64,000 nt of DNA from Rickettsiales bacterium (GCA_027485855.1 JAIXQD010000001.1:517575-581574); one strand, 5' to 3'. Shown: positions 9,232-16,533, counted from the first letter of the stretch. The notes: generated by a model from the sequence alone, not told the origin. Numbers and translations are program-made.

Positions 9232-9358
9232 CGTCAGCGACGCGACAAAAATAGCTTACACCAAAGAGCTGAGCCATCCCATTAAACCCGCCAGCAAGGT
9301 TCTGCCGCCGCCGCTTTTAATGCTTGGCGTGGCCACTGGCTACTGCTTGTTTGCATAA
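9232..9358 (+). pseudogene. Relic of a third A-type paralogue (start codon lost, truncated)
   Basis: Directly after copy A2 the DNA matches the start of A2: it encodes VSDATKIAYTKELSHPIKPA, against MSSDTKITYTSELNEPIKPA in A2. The initiator ATG has been changed. The similarity ends after about 30 codons, in PPPLLMLGVATGYCLFA, where a short hydrophobic remnant is followed by a stop. The membrane hairpin, core and tail are missing. Confidence 0.6.
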
Positions 9359-9528
9359 AGCATTTTTAAAGCCCGCATTGACTATAAGCCGTGTTGAAAG
9401 CCACATTGACGCTGAGCCGTGTTGACTGGCGTATCCATTTAGGACACCTTGACATTGTGCGGGGCGCTCATGCCCAAAATACACCGCACATTTCAACCTA
9501 AAATTTGGCCAATAAAACGGAGAGCATC
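9359..9528. repeat. Spacer with two 22-bp direct repeats, possible mobile-element end
   Basis: Bases 9376-9397 and 9404-9425 match at 19 of 22 positions (CATTGAC....AGCCGTGTTGA), a 28-nt period. A further TTGACATTG follows at about 9449. Regularly spaced TTGAC-containing repeats at one edge of a gene cluster recall the multiple terminal repeats of IS21-type elements. No transposase gene is present, so this is only a suggestion. Confidence 0.35.
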
Positions 9529-9942
9529 ATGACCAACGCCTTATGGGACGTGCAGGAGCAAATTTTTAATACACTCTGTGCAGATAGCGACATTCAAAAT
9601 CTGTTAGGTAACCCTGCGCGCATTTATGATTATGTGCCAGCAGATGTAATTTTCCCCTATCTGGTTATTAGCGAAATAGATGTGAGCCCATTTGATACCT
9701 GCGACCGCTATGGCTACGAACAATATTACCGCTTCGAGAGTTTTAGCCGCCAGCACGGATCAAAAGAAACAAAGCAAATATTACAAGCCGTGGTTGATTG
9801 CCTGCGCGGCAACAGCCTTACCCTAAATGGTCATGCCTTGGTCGATTGCCGATTACAGGGCATTCAAACCAAACGGCTGAAAGATGGCAAAACTACATTT
9901 GGCACAACACGCCTTGTTATTATAACACAGGAGATAATCTAA
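9529..9942 (+). CDS. DUF3168-type phage head-tail connector / tail completion protein (orphan)
   Basis: A 137-residue protein resembling the DUF3168 family, known from tailed phages and gene transfer agents, where it caps or completes the tail-neck junction. Recognisable features are the N-terminal WDVQEQIFNTLCADSDIQNL, the early IYDYVPADVIFPYLVI segment, the central YRFESFSRQHGSKETKQIL and the C-terminal strand DGKTTFGTTRLVIIT. I chose the ATG at 9529, which has a GGAGAG site 6 nt upstream, over an in-frame TTG at 9505. No capsid, portal or other tail gene surrounds it, so it is a phage relic or has been recruited. The stop overlaps the next ATG as TAATG. Confidence 0.65.
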   Translation: MTNALWDVQEQIFNTLCADSDIQNLLGNPARIYDYVPADVIFPYLVISEIDVSPFDTCDRYGYEQYYRFESFSRQHGSKETKQILQAVVDCLRGNSLTLNGHALVDCRLQGIQTKRLKDGKTTFGTTRLVIITQEII

Positions 9943-10589
9943 TGAACGGCTATAGCCAGACTCAGTTGGCAACGATGAGAGTTGTGTTTACACAGATGGC
10001 TGACAAGGTAGCAGAAGACGGGCACACACGCCTTGCTGAAGCTATGAGACATTTTTTATATGGCGAGGCTAAAGATTTTGATCTAACCGAAGAAGAGGTT
10101 TTAAGCGTACCAGCCATCGCCTCTGCCCGCGATAAAATTTGGAGCAGGGGATGGGTCGCGATAGAAAAAATAGTAAACGACATGCAGCGCACCAACAAAA
10201 TAGGCAGCAGAAAAAGCATTATTAACGATAGCCAACCGTTCAGCACACTTAGCATATCTGAACCAACGTCACTTCTTAGTCAATTTTCACACATCGTTGG
10301 CTCATCTACATTAAAAGCCTCGGGCTTTATTGAGGCAAATGTAGAACGAGAAGGTTATACACTCATAGGTAGTATTGACTTTGAGATAAAAGACTATTAC
10401 AATTTTGACCTTAAAGGTGATTTTTTTACAGATCTTTTTCGACAAGCACCTGTCAGGCTCTTAAGTAGCATTGCCAGCCCATACAAGCTTAATTTTGATA
10501 ATATTGAAGCCATGGTTTCGGCTGGCATGGCACAAAATTTTCTAACGGTGGCACGATGGAAAGAGACCAGAGATTATTTCAAGTTATAA
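9942..10589 (+). CDS. Hypothetical soluble protein coupled to the DUF3168 gene
   Basis: A 215-residue protein that I do not recognise. The ATG at 9942 overlaps the stop of the DUF3168 gene (TAATG), so translation is likely coupled. The N-terminal half is helical and charged. The C-terminal half, about residues 125-215, looks beta-rich, with the segment IDFEIKDYYNFDLKGDFF. That segment has a faint likeness to the D-x-Y-D region of colicin M-like lipid II hydrolases, but the aspartate after the tyrosine and the His-Arg pair are not there, so no such activity is claimed. It overlaps the next gene by 34 nt. Base composition is more AT-rich than the housekeeping genes. Confidence 0.6.
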   Translation: MNGYSQTQLATMRVVFTQMADKVAEDGHTRLAEAMRHFLYGEAKDFDLTEEEVLSVPAIASARDKIWSRGWVAIEKIVNDMQRTNKIGSRKSIINDSQPFSTLSISEPTSLLSQFSHIVGSSTLKASGFIEANVEREGYTLIGSIDFEIKDYYNFDLKGDFFTDLFRQAPVRLLSSIASPYKLNFDNIEAMVSAGMAQNFLTVARWKETRDYFKL

Positions 10590-11074
10590 ACCAAATTAGC
10601 CCTTGGCATTTATCTTGGCTATGGCCGGATGCATCTGAAAGAAGTAGCTGGCTATTTCAACATATGTTCATAGTTCAAATATACTGCCCTTTATTTGTAC
10701 TATTCGCTCTTTCTGCAAGCTTTAGCGAGGAGATAATAACTGCACCTATTATTATTGCCGCAATTTTAGGTTATGTTTTTCCTCTATACTGTGGATTACT
10801 TTGGGCATTAAGTTTTGTTATTTTTGCACTGAGTTCGCTGACCTTAATCATAAGTCATAAAAATACATTACGCCCAATTGCACGTCTTGCACTGAAGCTT
10901 TTTATTTTTATCGGCTTTATGTGGGTTTTTAGCTTTGGCGTTGCCTATGTATTTAGCAAAAACTTTCAAATGGACTCTTTTTGGTATCTGGCTTACGCAA
11001 CTGGATTTTGTGTATTTTATCTTTACAACGCACACACCGCGTTACAAAAAAGCAAAAACACCGCATCTGCATGA
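10556..11074 (+). CDS. Four-helix membrane protein of a second island family, copy W1
   Basis: A 172-residue integral membrane protein of unknown function. It opens with a short soluble segment containing ISPWHLSWLWPDASER, followed by about four hydrophobic helices (roughly residues 35-55, 60-95, 110-130 and 135-155) and a short polar tail ending KSKNTASA. The following gene repeats the opening motif and the tail, so this is one of a tandem pair. Its start overlaps the preceding gene by 34 nt and its stop overlaps the next ATG (ATGA), so the genes are co-translated. The Trp-rich motif just before the first helix probably sits at the membrane interface. Confidence 0.65.
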   Translation: MERDQRLFQVINQISPWHLSWLWPDASERSSWLFQHMFIVQIYCPLFVLFALSASFSEEIITAPIIIAAILGYVFPLYCGLLWALSFVIFALSSLTLIISHKNTLRPIARLALKLFIFIGFMWVFSFGVAYVFSKNFQMDSFWYLAYATGFCVFYLYNAHTALQKSKNTASA

Positions 11075-11565
11075 CCATAAAACAAATCCGCGCATGGCAT
11101 TTATCTTGGCTGTGGCCGGATGCGTCTGAAAGAAACAATCTAAAATTTAAGTTGCTGATAATTTCTCACTTATATTTGCCGTCATCCCTACTTTACACAA
11201 TGGCACTTGCGTGGAGAGTTGAGAAACCAAACCTGCTTGAAGAGGTTTTGGGCATCGCAGGCTTTATACATTTTGCTATAAGTTTATTTTTTTGGCCGAT
11301 AAGCCTTATATCGTTTTTGCTAATCCTTTTCTGTTCGTTATGGCCACATAAAAAACACCTTCTTGAAATGTCACGCCAATCGTTGCAGTTGTTTGTAATC
11401 GTTAGCCTTATGTGGATTTTAAGTTTTGGCTCAATGTTTACTCTGGCATACTATCTTCAAATGAATGGATATTGGTATTTTGGCTTAGTCACCATAATAA
11501 GTATTTATTACCTGTGCAAATCTCGCACTGTTTCAGCAATAAACAAAAACACCTCATCTGCATGA
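11071..11565 (+). CDS. Four-helix membrane protein of a second island family, copy W2
   Basis: The 164-residue tandem paralogue of W1. It starts at an ATG overlapping the W1 stop (ATGA) and opens IKQIRAWHLSWLWPDASERN. Helices again follow, and the C-terminus is INKNTSSA. The soluble motif and the last helix are conserved between W1 and W2, while the middle membrane part has diverged. This resembles the conservation pattern of the A/B family on either side. Its own stop again overlaps an ATG for a third copy. Function unknown. Confidence 0.65.
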   Translation: MTIKQIRAWHLSWLWPDASERNNLKFKLLIISHLYLPSSLLYTMALAWRVEKPNLLEEVLGIAGFIHFAISLFFWPISLISFLLILFCSLWPHKKHLLEMSRQSLQLFVIVSLMWILSFGSMFTLAYYLQMNGYWYFGLVTIISIYYLCKSRTVSAINKNTSSA

Positions 11566-11690
11566 CTATAAAACAAATCCGCGCATGGCATTTATCTTGG
11601 CTGTGGCCGGATACAACTGAAAGAGAATTAACCCTTTGTGGTATCCGGCCTACGCAACTGGATTAGTATATTTATTAGCCAAAATACAAG
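11562..11690 (+). pseudogene. Third W-family copy destroyed by an internal deletion
   Basis: The ATG at 11562 overlaps the W2 stop exactly as W2 overlaps W1, and the first 21 residues (MTIKQIRAWHLSWLWPDTTER) match. The sequence then jumps to the last-helix region: DNA at about 11637-11665 matches W1 at about 10980-11008 (GGTATCxGGCxTACGCAACTGG). The junction is out of frame, so the product is a 34-residue stub. The C-terminal part survives only in another frame (WYPAYATGLVYLL). Confidence 0.7.
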
Positions 11691-11965
11691 CGAGTGATAC
11701 GCCAGTCCCACAAACCAACCTGTTGCAGTTGTACGTTGAGACGGTCGTCACGCGCATCTGTTGTTCCGATGGTGTCTGCGGTGCCAATGCGAACAACGCC
11801 AATTCTGATGCCAGACGTCTTTATATCTTTTTCAAGCTCGTTAAGTGTTTTGTCCTTTGGGGAGACGTCAAACCCTACGTCACACTTATCATTAACGAAC
11901 CCTGTGGGGGTCATTTCAACTTTGGCATTCAGATATTTTTGCATAATTGTGCTTGGAATTTCCAT
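11675..11965 (-). CDS. Peptidase inhibitor I78-like protein
   Basis: A 96-residue protein on the opposite strand to the surrounding island genes. The C-terminal half carries the features of I78 inhibitors: IRIGVVRIGTADTIGTTDARDDRLNVQLQQVGLW, that is, a basic VRI strand, a G-T turn, a T-x-D-x-R-x-D-RLNV core and a terminal beta strand. Many I78 proteins have a signal peptide; this one does not show one, so it may act inside the cell or against an imported peptidase. The ATG at 11965 has a GGAG site 7 nt upstream. The 3' end overlaps the W3 relic. The assignment rests on motif pattern only. Confidence 0.55.
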   Translation of the reverse strand: MEIPSTIMQKYLNAKVEMTPTGFVNDKCDVGFDVSPKDKTLNELEKDIKTSGIRIGVVRIGTADTIGTTDARDDRLNVQLQQVGLWDWRITRLYFG

Positions 11966-12137
11966 TTTTCTGCTCCGTTTGTTATATCGCCACCATGGCT
12001 AAGATGGATTTAACTTTAGTGAATGAACCTTAGTGAATTCAGCTTCCACAATGCAACCTATATTACCCCCTTTTTTAGTTGCAGATAAAAATCGGCCCAA
12101 CAAAAACACTGCGTCAATCTCACTTAAACACCGAGCA

Positions 12138-12220
12138 GCATCACGTTTTTAGTACATGAAAGTATTTTGAAGCATTAAGTTATATGCTTAAACGGGGTAA
12201 CGCCATGAAGGTAAACGCCA
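12138..12220 (+). promoter_or_regulatory. Conserved 83-nt leader of copy B1 (matches 12939-13021)
   Basis: This noncoding segment runs from GCATCACG to the B1 start codon and is repeated before B2 with only two differences over 83 nt. It contains a small hairpin (AAGCAT, 8-nt loop, ATGCTT, about 12173-12192) that is intact in both copies, and ends in an AAGG ribosome site. The coding sequences that follow are much less alike. Confidence 0.7.
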
Positions 12221-12901
12221 ATGCCAAAAATTAAAACAAATAGTGATATAGATTATTACTACTCGATGGATTACCCCATAACCCCCGATTATTTTGAGCT
12301 CGCAAAATTAATTGACGGAGAAAATCCAGCGCGCAAAAATTATGTCGCCACATTTGAAAAATTAAGCCGCAAGCCATGGCTTATGGATAAGCTAGCAGGT
12401 GTCGCCCTTCCTATCACTGTGCTTGTAGGTTTTTTTGCCACCGCGATGGTGGTTAGTTCAATTTTGGCACCTATCATTGGGCCATTTGCAATTTTGGCAG
12501 CTTGTGGCTTGAATCTCGCCGCAGGATTACTAAGCCTCGCCGCTGTGCTAAAACATGGAAGCAAAATTGAGAAATTTTGGGCAAAAGTGAGCGGCCACGA
12601 TAAGTTGCATCAGCTCAACCTGGCCGAAGCCAAACGGCTTGATACTCAGCTTGCGCCGTTTTTTGATGCATTCAAACATAGAGAAGAGCAAGTCAAAGCA
12701 GCCAAGCGAGCCCTTGAGCTAGCAACGCAAACCCCAATTGTCATTCAAACGCCGGATGGCAAATTTGTTGCGGCAGGTATAGAGGCGCAAAAAACGGCGC
12801 TGCCCATCGCCACAGCGGCAACAGCTGTGCGCCCTGCCCTAACGCTGACCGGGCCCAAAAAAGCCGGCGTAAAAATTACCAGCGGACCAATACAGGCTTA
12901 G
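12221..12901 (+). CDS. Two-helix membrane protein of an island paralogue family, copy B1
   Basis: A 226-residue protein with the same architecture as the genes at 7831 and 8554: an N-terminal YPITPDYFELAKLIDGENPA segment, a two-helix hydrophobic hairpin (about residues 60-110), the core DKLHQLNLAEAKRLDTQLAP (about 126-145) followed by a charged helix, a variable linker, and a tail VKITSGPIQA preceded by VRPALT. Copy B2 begins exactly 801 nt downstream, so the two arose by tandem duplication of a unit comprising leader and gene. No known domain is recognised. A helix hairpin with long soluble arms argues for a membrane-anchored scaffold or an oligomer-forming protein, but this is inference. 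Confidence 0.75.
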   Translation: MPKIKTNSDIDYYYSMDYPITPDYFELAKLIDGENPARKNYVATFEKLSRKPWLMDKLAGVALPITVLVGFFATAMVVSSILAPIIGPFAILAACGLNLAAGLLSLAAVLKHGSKIEKFWAKVSGHDKLHQLNLAEAKRLDTQLAPFFDAFKHREEQVKAAKRALELATQTPIVIQTPDGKFVAAGIEAQKTALPIATAATAVRPALTLTGPKKAGVKITSGPIQA

Positions 12902-12938
12902 TTTCACCATCATAACTTCTCGGGCATAACTTCTATTG

Positions 12939-13021
12939 GCATCACGTTTTTAGTACATGAAAGTATTTTGAAGCATTAAGTTAAATGCTTAAACGGGGTA
13001 ACGCCACGAAGGTAAACGCCA
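12939..13021 (+). promoter_or_regulatory. Conserved 83-nt leader of copy B2
   Basis: The second copy of the leader at 12138-12220, offset by 801 nt. The two substitutions lie in the loop of the small hairpin and in a CATGAA/CACGAA triplet. The AAGCAT/ATGCTT stem and the ribosome site are unchanged. Confidence 0.7.
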
Positions 13022-13702
13022 ATGCCAAAAATTAAAACAAATAGCGATATAGAATATTTTTATGAGGTGGAGCGCCCAATCACCCCTAATCACTTAGAGC
13101 TAGAAAATTTAATCGACGACCAAAATCCAGACCGCAAAAAATATCTGGCCGATTTTAAAAAATTAAGCGGCAAACCAAGGATAATGGATAAGCTATTAAA
13201 TTTCATTGGTGGCATGGCTGTCATTGTCGGCATTTTCGGCACGATGGCGGCTTTTTCAATTTTAATTCCTTTTATTGGGCCACTATTTGCCGCTCTGGCC
13301 GCTGGCGCTTCAATTGCCGGCACTCTTATGCTGACCATGATATCTGCATCTAAGTTTTTTAACAAAGTTGAAAAATTTTGGGCCAAGCTCAGCGGCCACG
13401 ATAAGCTGCATCAGCTTAACCTGACCGAAGCCCAGCGGCTTGATACTCAGCTTGCGCCCTTTCTTGACGCCTTCAAACAAAAACAAGCGCAAGTTAAAGC
13501 CGCCGAAGAAGCCCTTAGGGAAATCAAAAGAATTAAAATTGCCGTTCAGGCGCCTGATGGCAAATTAGTTGCCGCAGAGATAGCCACGCCACAAGCGGCC
13601 CAAAAAATTGCCACAGCCGCAACGCCTGTGCGCCCTGCCGTAACGCTGGCTGGGCCCAAAAAAGCCGGCGTAAAAATTACCAGCGGGCCCATACAGGCTT
13701 AG
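13022..13702 (+). CDS. Two-helix membrane protein of an island paralogue family, copy B2
   Basis: The 226-residue paralogue of B1. The first eight residues (MPKIKTNS), the core DKLHQLNLTEAQRLDTQLAP and the tail KKAGVKITSGPIQA are almost the same as in B1. The rest of the N-terminal segment (ERPITPNHLELENLIDDQNP) and the membrane hairpin have changed strongly. The pattern of well-conserved blocks separated by diverged blocks suggests either selection on particular parts or gene conversion between copies. The gene is the last of the island before the GDPD gene, which starts 57 nt later. Confidence 0.75.
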   Translation: MPKIKTNSDIEYFYEVERPITPNHLELENLIDDQNPDRKKYLADFKKLSGKPRIMDKLLNFIGGMAVIVGIFGTMAAFSILIPFIGPLFAALAAGASIAGTLMLTMISASKFFNKVEKFWAKLSGHDKLHQLNLTEAQRLDTQLAPFLDAFKQKQAQVKAAEEALREIKRIKIAVQAPDGKLVAAEIATPQAAQKIATAATPVRPAVTLAGPKKAGVKITSGPIQA

Positions 13703-13759
13703 TTTTTCAGCTCTTACTTCTGCTGTGCAAATGCACAAATAGGTTTATACTGTGCTCCT

Positions 13760-14665
13760 ATGAATGGCATTTTCCTTCTTGGCGGGCATCGCGGGCTTGG
13801 CTGCACCGACTCTTCGCATGCGGCACAGCATAGAGCCGTGGCAAATTTGCCGGCTGAAAATACCATGGCCAGCTATAACGCGGCCTTTGCCGCTGGGGCT
13901 GACTTTATTGAAGTTGATATTGTGCCTTGCGCCTCGGGCGAATTGCTCTTGTGCCACTCGCTGCGTTTAGCTGAGCATGTGCTCACGCAAACATCCGCCC
14001 AAGCACCGCCACATGCTTATCTCAATCAACTTACATTGGCGCAGGCGCAACAACTGCCTGTTGGCCCCAATGGCACGGGCACTATACCCAGCTTACAGCA
14101 GCTTTTGACGGCGCTGCCCGCGCTTGCTGTTCATAGCCGCAGCAATTTTTGGCTTAATATTGAAATTAAGGGCGCCAAAGGCACAACCCAGCCCCATCAT
14201 AGCGCCGCACTCATTGCGCGCCTTGTGCAAGAGATAGACGGCTTCCCACTAGAGCGATTGTTGTTTTCGTCATTTGCTTTGTCTGAACTAGTGTTGTTAC
14301 ACAAGCTTTTGCCGAAAGCCGCTTTGGCGCTGCTGACTGTCGATGAGGGCGGCATCGGCAAAAACTTTTATGCTGACAGCGCTGAAACTTACCTGCCTTT
14401 TACCGCAAGCACAGTGCAGCAGGCATTGCAAGCTGTGCCGCTCACCGCCATTCACCCTGAATTACAAACCCTCAATGCCGAAGCGCTGAATGCCACACAT
14501 AAAGCGGGTTTAATGCTTAATTGCTGGTGCTGGCAAGAGCAGCCCTATAATACGCATAGCCATAAGCTAAAGCAGGCTTTGGCGCTTTGTGCGGCTCATC
14601 ACCAAAAATTAAACCTTATCACCGATTATCTTGACCAAGCACAAGCCTTTAGGACACCAACATGA
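13760..14665 (+). CDS. Glycerophosphodiester phosphodiesterase family protein
   Basis: A 301-residue TIM-barrel enzyme of the GDPD family, which hydrolyses deacylated phospholipids to glycerol-3-phosphate and an alcohol. The motifs are GGHRG at the N-terminus, AENTMASYNAAFAAGADFIE (PENT-like with the metal-binding Glu) and VDIVP. In the position of the usual catalytic His-Asp pair the protein reads LCHSLRL: the His is kept but the Asp is Ser. Other barrel strands (LNIEIKG, LLFSSF) are recognisable. There is no clear signal peptide, so it should be cytoplasmic. The stop overlaps the kup start (ATGA), so they are coupled. Confidence 0.75.
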   Translation: MNGIFLLGGHRGLGCTDSSHAAQHRAVANLPAENTMASYNAAFAAGADFIEVDIVPCASGELLLCHSLRLAEHVLTQTSAQAPPHAYLNQLTLAQAQQLPVGPNGTGTIPSLQQLLTALPALAVHSRSNFWLNIEIKGAKGTTQPHHSAALIARLVQEIDGFPLERLLFSSFALSELVLLHKLLPKAALALLTVDEGGIGKNFYADSAETYLPFTASTVQQALQAVPLTAIHPELQTLNAEALNATHKAGLMLNCWCWQEQPYNTHSHKLKQALALCAAHHQKLNLITDYLDQAQAFRTPT

Positions 14666-16533
14666 GTAGCACCACCCACCCGCAAAAAATTTCGGCCCTT
14701 GTTGTTGGTGCCATTGGTGTCGTTTATGGCGATATCGGCACCAGCCCGCTTTATGCCTTGCGCGAGTGTTTTTACCATGAAGGCGCGCCCCATGCCGATG
14801 CGTTGCATTTGCTTGGCGTGTTATCGCTGATTTTTTGGTCGGTGATGTTGGTGGTTTCGCTTAAATATGTCACTATCATCATGCGCGCCGATAATAAAGG
14901 CGAAGGCGGCACCTTGGCTTTGCTGGCCTTGGTCGGCAGGCTGACTAAAGGCAGCCCGCTTTTTGCTATCACAGCCGTGCTAGGCATATTTGCCACCAGC
15001 CTGTTTTATGGCGACAGCATGATAACACCCGCCATTTCTGTGCTGTCGGCGGTTGAGGGCTTGCAAATTATTGCGCCTGATCTCGCCCATTTTACCGTGC
15101 CGATTACCGTCACTATTTTATTTTTGCTGTTTGCCATTCAACGATTTGGCACAGCCATTATGGGCAAGCTCTTTGGGCCCATTATGATAGTCTGGTTTTT
15201 AAGCTTGGGTATTTTGGGCATCATCAGCATTGCCCAAACACCAGAAGTGCTGATTGCCATTAACCCCATGCATGCCATCACACTTTTTGCTACAGATCCC
15301 ATCAAAGCTTTTCTGTTGTTGGGCGCCGTGGTGCTGGCACTGACGGGGGCTGAAGCGCTTTACGCCGATATGGGGCATTTTGGCCGCAAGCCCATTAAAC
15401 TGGCTTGGTTTTTATTGGTGATGCCCTGTCTGTTGCTTAATTATTTTGGTCAAGGCGGCTTGTTATTGCGTGATGTCAGCGCCATTACCAACCCATTTTA
15501 TTTGCTGGTGCCAGAAATGCTGCGCGTGCCGATGATTGGCCTTGCCACCGCGGCCACCGTCATTGCCTCACAAGCGGTTATTTCTGGGGCCTTTTCAGTG
15601 ACCCAGCAAGCCATTCAATTGGGCTATCTGCCGCGCATGCGCATTATTCATACTTCTGCTGTTGAGCGCGGGCAGATTTATATACCGGCCATCAATAATC
15701 TGCTGCTGGTTTTTGTTATTGCTTTGGTTATAGGCTTCCAATCCTCCAGCAATCTTGCTGCAGCCTATGGCGTGGCAGTGACGGGCACGATGCTTATCTG
15801 CACCATGCTCATTTCTATTGTTATGGTTCTGGGCTGGCGCTGGCACCCGCTTTTGGTCTTACTGTTTCTGGTCACCTTCTTGTTTATTGATGGGCTGTTT
15901 TTTGCCGCCAACGCCATTAAGATTTTAGAAGGCGGCTGGCTGCCGCTGGCTATTGGTATTGGCATTTTTGTGGTACTCACCACATGGAAGCGGGGCCGTA
16001 TTTTGCTGTTCCAGCGCTTGGCCGAAGAATCGCTACCCGTAGAGACCTTGCTCAATAATTATTGCGTCGATACCGTGCGCGTAAAGGGCAATGCGGTATT
16101 TTTAACGGGTGCCACAGAGGGCGTGCCGCATGCTTTGCTGCAAAATCTGCGGCACAATCATATTTTGCATGAGCGCGTCATTTTACTGACGGTGGTCACC
16201 AATGATGTGCCGCATGTGCCCGAAAGCGAGCGGCTACAGGTGCATCAATTAGGGTGGGGCTTTTATCGGGTATTTGCCCATTTTGGCTTTATGGATACGC
16301 CTGATGTGCCGCAGGCCCTGCGCCTTGCCGCCGAACAGCATTTGCCGCTTTTGCCAGACGAAACCAGTTATTTTCTGGCGCGCGAAACGCTTATTCCAAC
16401 GCTTAAGGCCGGCATGGCTTTGTGGCGCGAAAAACTTTTTGCTTGGCTCTCGCATCATGCCAGCGCCGCCCGCGATTATTATAAATTGCCGCCAAATCGG
16501 GTGATTGAGCTTGGCGCACAAATAGAAATTTGA
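14662..16533 (+). CDS. kup: KUP-family potassium uptake protein
   Basis: A 623-residue potassium-proton symporter of the inner membrane. The N-terminus VVGAIGVVYGDIGTSPLYAL is the family signature, and GALTGAEALYADMGHFG, with the conserved acidic residue, is reproduced as ALTGAEALYADMGHFG. About twelve hydrophobic helices fill the first 430 residues. A soluble C-terminal domain of roughly 190 residues follows (VRVKGNAVFLTGATEGVPHA). The length is normal for the family. Its start overlaps the GDPD gene, and its 3' end faces rnhB. Confidence 0.93.
   Translation: MSSTTHPQKISALVVGAIGVVYGDIGTSPLYALRECFYHEGAPHADALHLLGVLSLIFWSVMLVVSLKYVTIIMRADNKGEGGTLALLALVGRLTKGSPLFAITAVLGIFATSLFYGDSMITPAISVLSAVEGLQIIAPDLAHFTVPITVTILFLLFAIQRFGTAIMGKLFGPIMIVWFLSLGILGIISIAQTPEVLIAINPMHAITLFATDPIKAFLLLGAVVLALTGAEALYADMGHFGRKPIKLAWFLLVMPCLLLNYFGQGGLLLRDVSAITNPFYLLVPEMLRVPMIGLATAATVIASQAVISGAFSVTQQAIQLGYLPRMRIIHTSAVERGQIYIPAINNLLLVFVIALVIGFQSSSNLAAAYGVAVTGTMLICTMLISIVMVLGWRWHPLLVLLFLVTFLFIDGLFFAANAIKILEGGWLPLAIGIGIFVVLTTWKRGRILLFQRLAEESLPVETLLNNYCVDTVRVKGNAVFLTGATEGVPHALLQNLRHNHILHERVILLTVVTNDVPHVPESERLQVHQLGWGFYRVFAHFGFMDTPDVPQALRLAAEQHLPLLPDETSYFLARETLIPTLKAGMALWREKLFAWLSHHASAARDYYKLPPNRVIELGAQIEI

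Noticed and set aside
9942-10589. Colicin M-like activity of the gene after DUF3168
   Set aside because: Only a short D-Y-Y stretch is similar. The Asp after the Tyr and the His-Arg pair needed for catalysis are absent.
10556-11965. W family and the I78 protein as a toxin-antitoxin or bacteriocin-immunity pair
   Set aside because: Gene orientation is opposite, there is no toxin-like domain, and nothing links the two beyond proximity.
7831-13702. A/B family proteins as phage holins
   Set aside because: They have a two-helix hairpin but are 220-230 residues long with large soluble arms and a conserved tail, unlike holins. No endolysin is nearby.
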